A stretch of 32,402 bases of DNA. It comes from Candidatus Levyibacteriota bacterium (GTDB lineage Bacteria; Patescibacteriota; Microgenomatia; Levybacterales; UBA12049). How positions within the stretch are numbered: the first letter of the stretch is position 1; every line of letters begins with the position of its first letter. The position numbers and the translations under genes were made by a program. Shown one piece after another: positions 30,037 to 32,402 of this stretch. Under the pieces are notes generated by a model. It searched no databases and was not told the DNA's origin. It was given only the letters and a program-made list of their open reading frames with translations. The stretch covers positions 200,125 through 232,526 of the forward strand of contig JACROF010000002.1 in assembly GCA_016214555.1 (NCBI GenBank), in the 5' to 3' direction.

Positions 30037-30316
30037 TTATTCAAGATTTACCTGCATACTATTAACTTTTAAAGAGCGCTTAACAAACTCTATGCTCGTG
30101 GCCATATCACTCAGAGGTCATCCAGGAGTAATTACAACATCTGTTGGCAGATCAACTTCCACCCAAGCAATCAGAGTATTAGAAAAATTTCTTAGAACTA
30201 TTACTGAAGAATTTATGAAGGTATCTAATAAAAGTTATTACAAAAAGTGTTATTAAAACGAAGAACGCCAACGATCAGAGAAGAACTCTTAACAAAGGAA
30301 CCAATTTTTTTAAGGC
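30037..30316. other. 280-bp gap, possible gene remnant
   Basis: No convincing gene. One plus-strand frame is open from about 29990 to 30256. An ATG at 30092 would give 54 residues (MLVAISLRGHPGVITTSVG...) with a protein-like middle. It has no ribosome-binding site and no -10 at the usual distance. It could be the decayed end of a lost gene. No terminator or tRNA is seen. Confidence 0.35.
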
Positions 30317-30721
30317 TTAAGGGGATATTTCCACTGGCTCATCAGGCATAACATATCTGACTGCTGGTACTCTACCCACAAGGTCTTTAATGTATTTTCC
30401 ATTTCCGTACACTCCCACCGATGCTGTGATAATAAGACGTGAATAATCCACCAACTCCCCCGATGCTTTATCTGCTTCTAACTCTTGTACAATTGGATCA
30501 GTAGCTGCTGACGAAACTTCGTAAAGAAAATCATACACTTCTTTCCTCGTCAAAACATCCTTATTAGGAGCAGGCTGGATTAGATGATAAGCAAATAAAA
30601 CGACATTTTTACTGATTCCGTCATTTTGAGACAAATAAACATCTGTATCCTGATCAATAGGTGGCAAAGCGTCAACAGGTGGCTCAATAGGTTGCGTATA
30701 GAGTCCTCTCAGATTTTCCAT
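30317..30721 (-). CDS. Uncharacterised 134-aa protein
   Basis: A soluble, acidic protein I do not recognise. It begins with a Pro-rich segment (1-25, TQPIEPPVDALPPIDQDTD). A mixed alpha/beta part follows, with VVLFAYHLIQPAPNKDVLTR at about 40-59, an acidic helix near 85, and a C-terminal strand RYVMPDEPVEI. There are no cysteines and no membrane segment. TGC-TATAAT ends 6 nt before the ATG, which supports it as a real gene. Confidence 0.7.
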   Translation of the reverse strand: MENLRGLYTQPIEPPVDALPPIDQDTDVYLSQNDGISKNVVLFAYHLIQPAPNKDVLTRKEVYDFLYEVSSAATDPIVQELEADKASGELVDYSRLIITASVGVYGNGKYIKDLVGRVPAVRYVMPDEPVEISP

Positions 30722-30727
30722 GCGGCT

Positions 30728-30736
30728 ATTATAGCA
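30728..30736 (-). promoter_or_regulatory. Leaderless promoter of the 134-aa gene
   Basis: TGC followed by TATAAT (minus strand, hexamer 30728-30733) ends 6 nt before the ATG at 30721. Confidence 0.75.
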
Positions 30737-30749
30737 CGTGCCCAGCTTA

Positions 30750-31352
30750 TTACTTTTTCATATACTTCCACATGCGGGGTTTGCCCTCACTCATCCACTC
30801 AATAGCTGTCTCCATACGACTATTTCTCGTCTCATCCGTCTTGGCATCGTTGATCCAATCAGCATAGTCCCGCTTGTTACTCGGGCTAAACTTTTCATAA
30901 ACTTCAAACGCTTTCTTATTAGCCTTGATGGCTTTCATGAAATCCTCAGGCATATTAACCACAACTGGTTTGGGAGCCTTTTTTGGAGATTTGATACCCT
31001 CTTCATTTAATTTTGCCGCAACACGGACAAATTCGATGATATCTTTATCAGGTGGTATACCCTCAAGACTGGTGATCCGTCCCCAGCTCCCCATCGCCTC
31101 TTTTTCTTTAATGTATTGCTTCATTCCTGGAATAAGGTCCTGTTTCCAAAAGCCAAAGACAGCGTGCTCTTTAAAACCAGCCATACTCGCAATAACACCG
31201 TGATACTCAAAATGAGGCATACCCCATTTGATCGTCTCTTCAAGATCAGGACAGCCTTGGTGCATGAGTTCACGAACATGCTTGAGGATAGGCTGTGCAA
31301 AAGGCTGAGCTTTTTCAATATATTCATCAATTTTTGGATTGGCATTTTTCAT
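30750..31352 (-). CDS. YdeI/OmpD-associated family protein (DUF1801 + OmdA)
   Basis: A 200-residue cytosolic protein with two parts. The N-terminal DUF1801-like domain (about 10-115) has ETIKWGMPHFEYHG and AVFGFWKQ. The C-terminal OmdA-like domain (about 130-198) has MPEDFMKAIKANKKAFEVYE and SPSNKRDYADWI. This combination is widespread and often linked to stress conditions, but its biochemical role is not established. It starts 3 nt after the stop of the membrane protein gene and shares its promoter. Confidence 0.9.
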   Translation of the reverse strand: MKNANPKIDEYIEKAQPFAQPILKHVRELMHQGCPDLEETIKWGMPHFEYHGVIASMAGFKEHAVFGFWKQDLIPGMKQYIKEKEAMGSWGRITSLEGIPPDKDIIEFVRVAAKLNEEGIKSPKKAPKPVVVNMPEDFMKAIKANKKAFEVYEKFSPSNKRDYADWINDAKTDETRNSRMETAIEWMSEGKPRMWKYMKK

Positions 31353-31355
31353 AGA

Positions 31356-31655
31356 TCAGAGTTCAAGAAAATAAACAGGAGCAAATGCAATAATAAATAC
31401 AACTATTTGTATAATCAAGATATGAACCATCTCTCTTGGCTTTTTGGATAACTGGGAAAAAATAAAATAAAGGATGATAGGTATCTGTCCTCCCATCAGG
31501 AGTTGAAATACATGCACAGGCAACCCCTCGTCATGAGGCTCTTTTGAGACACCAAAGAGACAAACATAACTTATGGTAAATGCCAACGCTGCTGCTGACA
31601 TAACAACTGGTAGCCATGCGCTTGGATGGTGTTTAAAAAAATTCTTCACCCTCAT
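31356..31655 (-). CDS. Small three-helix membrane protein
   Basis: A 99-residue membrane protein with hydrophobic segments at about 13-34, 48-66 and 76-97 and a basic N-terminus (MRVKNFFKHH). No family recognised. An ATG at 31676 is in frame but lies in the promoter. TGC-TACAAT ends 6 nt before the ATG at 31655, so the shorter form is preferred. It is the first gene of a pair with the YdeI-like gene. Confidence 0.65.
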   Translation of the reverse strand: MRVKNFFKHHPSAWLPVVMSAAALAFTISYVCLFGVSKEPHDEGLPVHVFQLLMGGQIPIILYFIFSQLSKKPREMVHILIIQIVVFIIAFAPVYFLEL

Positions 31656-31661
31656 ATCTAT

Positions 31662-31670
31662 ATTGTAGCA
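31662..31670 (-). promoter_or_regulatory. Leaderless promoter of the small membrane protein
   Basis: TGC followed by TACAAT (minus strand, hexamer 31662-31667) ends 6 nt before the ATG at 31655. Confidence 0.65.
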
Positions 31671-31703
31671 AATCAAATATAGGCTACATCAGAGGCAAAT
31701 AGC

Positions 31704-31732
31704 TTGATTTTTGAAGCAATGTATGCTATACT
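31704..31732 (+). promoter_or_regulatory. Promoter of the terminal membrane protein gene
   Basis: TTGATT (31704-31709), 17 bp ending in TGC, TATACT (31727-31732). The ATG at 31745 lies 12 nt downstream; the in-frame ATG at 31733 abuts the hexamer and is probably upstream of the transcript start. Confidence 0.7.
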
Positions 31733-31744
31733 ATGGGACTAAAT

Positions 31745-32402
31745 ATGACACTTCGTCTTCAAAGCCTTATGTGGGCCTTTTTTGGCTATACCAGCCTCAT
31801 TTTACTAGGTGCAGCTGTTGAAACAATCACCTATGGAGGCTTCTTGCGTAGTCATTATGCGCTTGATCTAAAAGCCATTTTCCTCCCCTTTTTCACAGTA
31901 GGGCTCTATTTCTTCCTCAAGCCTATTCAGAAAAATACGCTGAGATTTAAAAGACTTTTGTCACTTAACAACAAAGTCCTTTTGCCTGCTACTGCTTTTT
32001 TGATGACATTTTTTACGCTCATTGAGTATCTTCATTTCCCAAATTACGTCTTCAGTACATTTCATATTCATTACAACAACATCTTTTATGGATTTGCCTT
32101 AAGTCTTTTGACGAGTGTTTATTTTTTACCTAAGAAAACATGGAAGAAATATGAGGTAAATATCCTATTTATTACACCATTTGTACTCACAAGTATCGCA
32201 TTTCTTATCAAACTCTGGCCGGATACACCATTTTATACACTCAGTCGCGAAGACAATCTTTTTGAAAATCTCCAATTTTTCTTTTTCGCCTCAGCAGCCG
32301 TAGTTGCACTACATAAGGCTATAAAAACATTTCAGGAAAAAAACTGGCTCTATCTTCCTATCTTTTTTGCATCATTTTTATTTCTTTTCTTTCTTGCAGG
32401 TG
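31745..32402 (+). CDS. Polytopic membrane protein, 3' end cut by the window
   Basis: At least 219 residues, open to the window edge. There are about seven hydrophobic segments: 10-24, 40-55, 80-95, 112-125, 140-157, 180-195 and 203-219. Loop segments include RSHYALD near the first helix and SREDNLFENLQFFFF near 170-185. The E-D-N-L-x-E-N pattern before a helix resembles a family of uncharacterised bacterial membrane proteins, but I am not sure. No substrate or catalytic motif is visible in the part present. Confidence 0.7.
   Translation, partial: MTLRLQSLMWAFFGYTSLILLGAAVETITYGGFLRSHYALDLKAIFLPFFTVGLYFFLKPIQKNTLRFKRLLSLNNKVLLPATAFLMTFFTLIEYLHFPNYVFSTFHIHYNNIFYGFALSLLTSVYFLPKKTWKKYEVNILFITPFVLTSIAFLIKLWPDTPFYTLSREDNLFENLQFFFFASAAVVALHKAIKTFQEKNWLYLPIFFASFLFLFFLAG

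Noticed and set aside
1-32402. CRISPR array, tRNA, rRNA or transposase
   Set aside because: No spaced direct repeats, cloverleaf-like segments or transposase motifs were found. Nearly all gaps are too short. Reading was by eye, so a cryptic RNA could be missed.

Overview
The window looks like a chromosomal segment of a Patescibacteria/CPR bacterium, possibly Microgenomates-like. This is inferred, not proven. The grounds are an AT-rich genome with very short intergenic gaps, a shortened release factor 1, palindromic mini-elements inside conserved proteins, and no biosynthetic pathway genes. It holds about 37 protein genes. I see no tRNA, rRNA, CRISPR array or transposase.

Layout. 1-1300: an unknown acidic protein and a Pro/Ala-rich small protein, separated by back-to-back terminators. 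1393-3276 (-): replicative helicase dnaB and a degenerate metallo-beta-lactamase-like protein. 3450-7928 (+): two exported proteins, an M24 peptidase, hisS and an EamA transporter. 7965-9253 (+): rpmE and prfA. 9256-12451: a KefB-type antiporter divergent from a DnaQ/GIY-YIG/UvrC-like nuclease. 12476-18443 (-): an anchored cupredoxin, a SurA-like chaperone, then a head-to-tail series rpsF-ssb-rpsR-unknown-ctpA-htrA. 18519-20784: a large multi-HTH regulator convergent with ychF. 20726-25386 (-): a copper operon csoR-copA-TauE/cupredoxin-copZ followed by a DUF5674 gene and two small genes. 25502-28973: a VTT-type membrane protein and a thiol-redox group (thioredoxin, DipZ-like, MsrB). 29039-32402: an XRE/membrane pair, a TfoX-N protein, and several small or unknown proteins.

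Two themes run through the window. First, copper and thiol chemistry: a CsoR-controlled copper export operon with a palindromic operator, two cupredoxin domains, a Met-rich thioredoxin, a DipZ-like electron-transfer protein and MsrB. Together they look like an envelope copper/oxidative-stress module. Second, gene expression looks unusual. At least a dozen promoters of the form TGnTATAAT or TTGnnn-16/17-TATAAT end 5-8 nt before the start codon. Their mRNAs would be leaderless. Internal cistrons more often carry Shine-Dalgarno sequences. This pattern also corrects several start codons.

The best leads for new biology are the GC-rich palindromic mini-elements inserted in frame in CopA and twice in YchF, with an intergenic relative. 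AT-rich quasi-palindromic spacers between co-oriented genes, the multi-HTH protein, and the DUF5674 cluster driven from a promoter inside copZ are also worth following.
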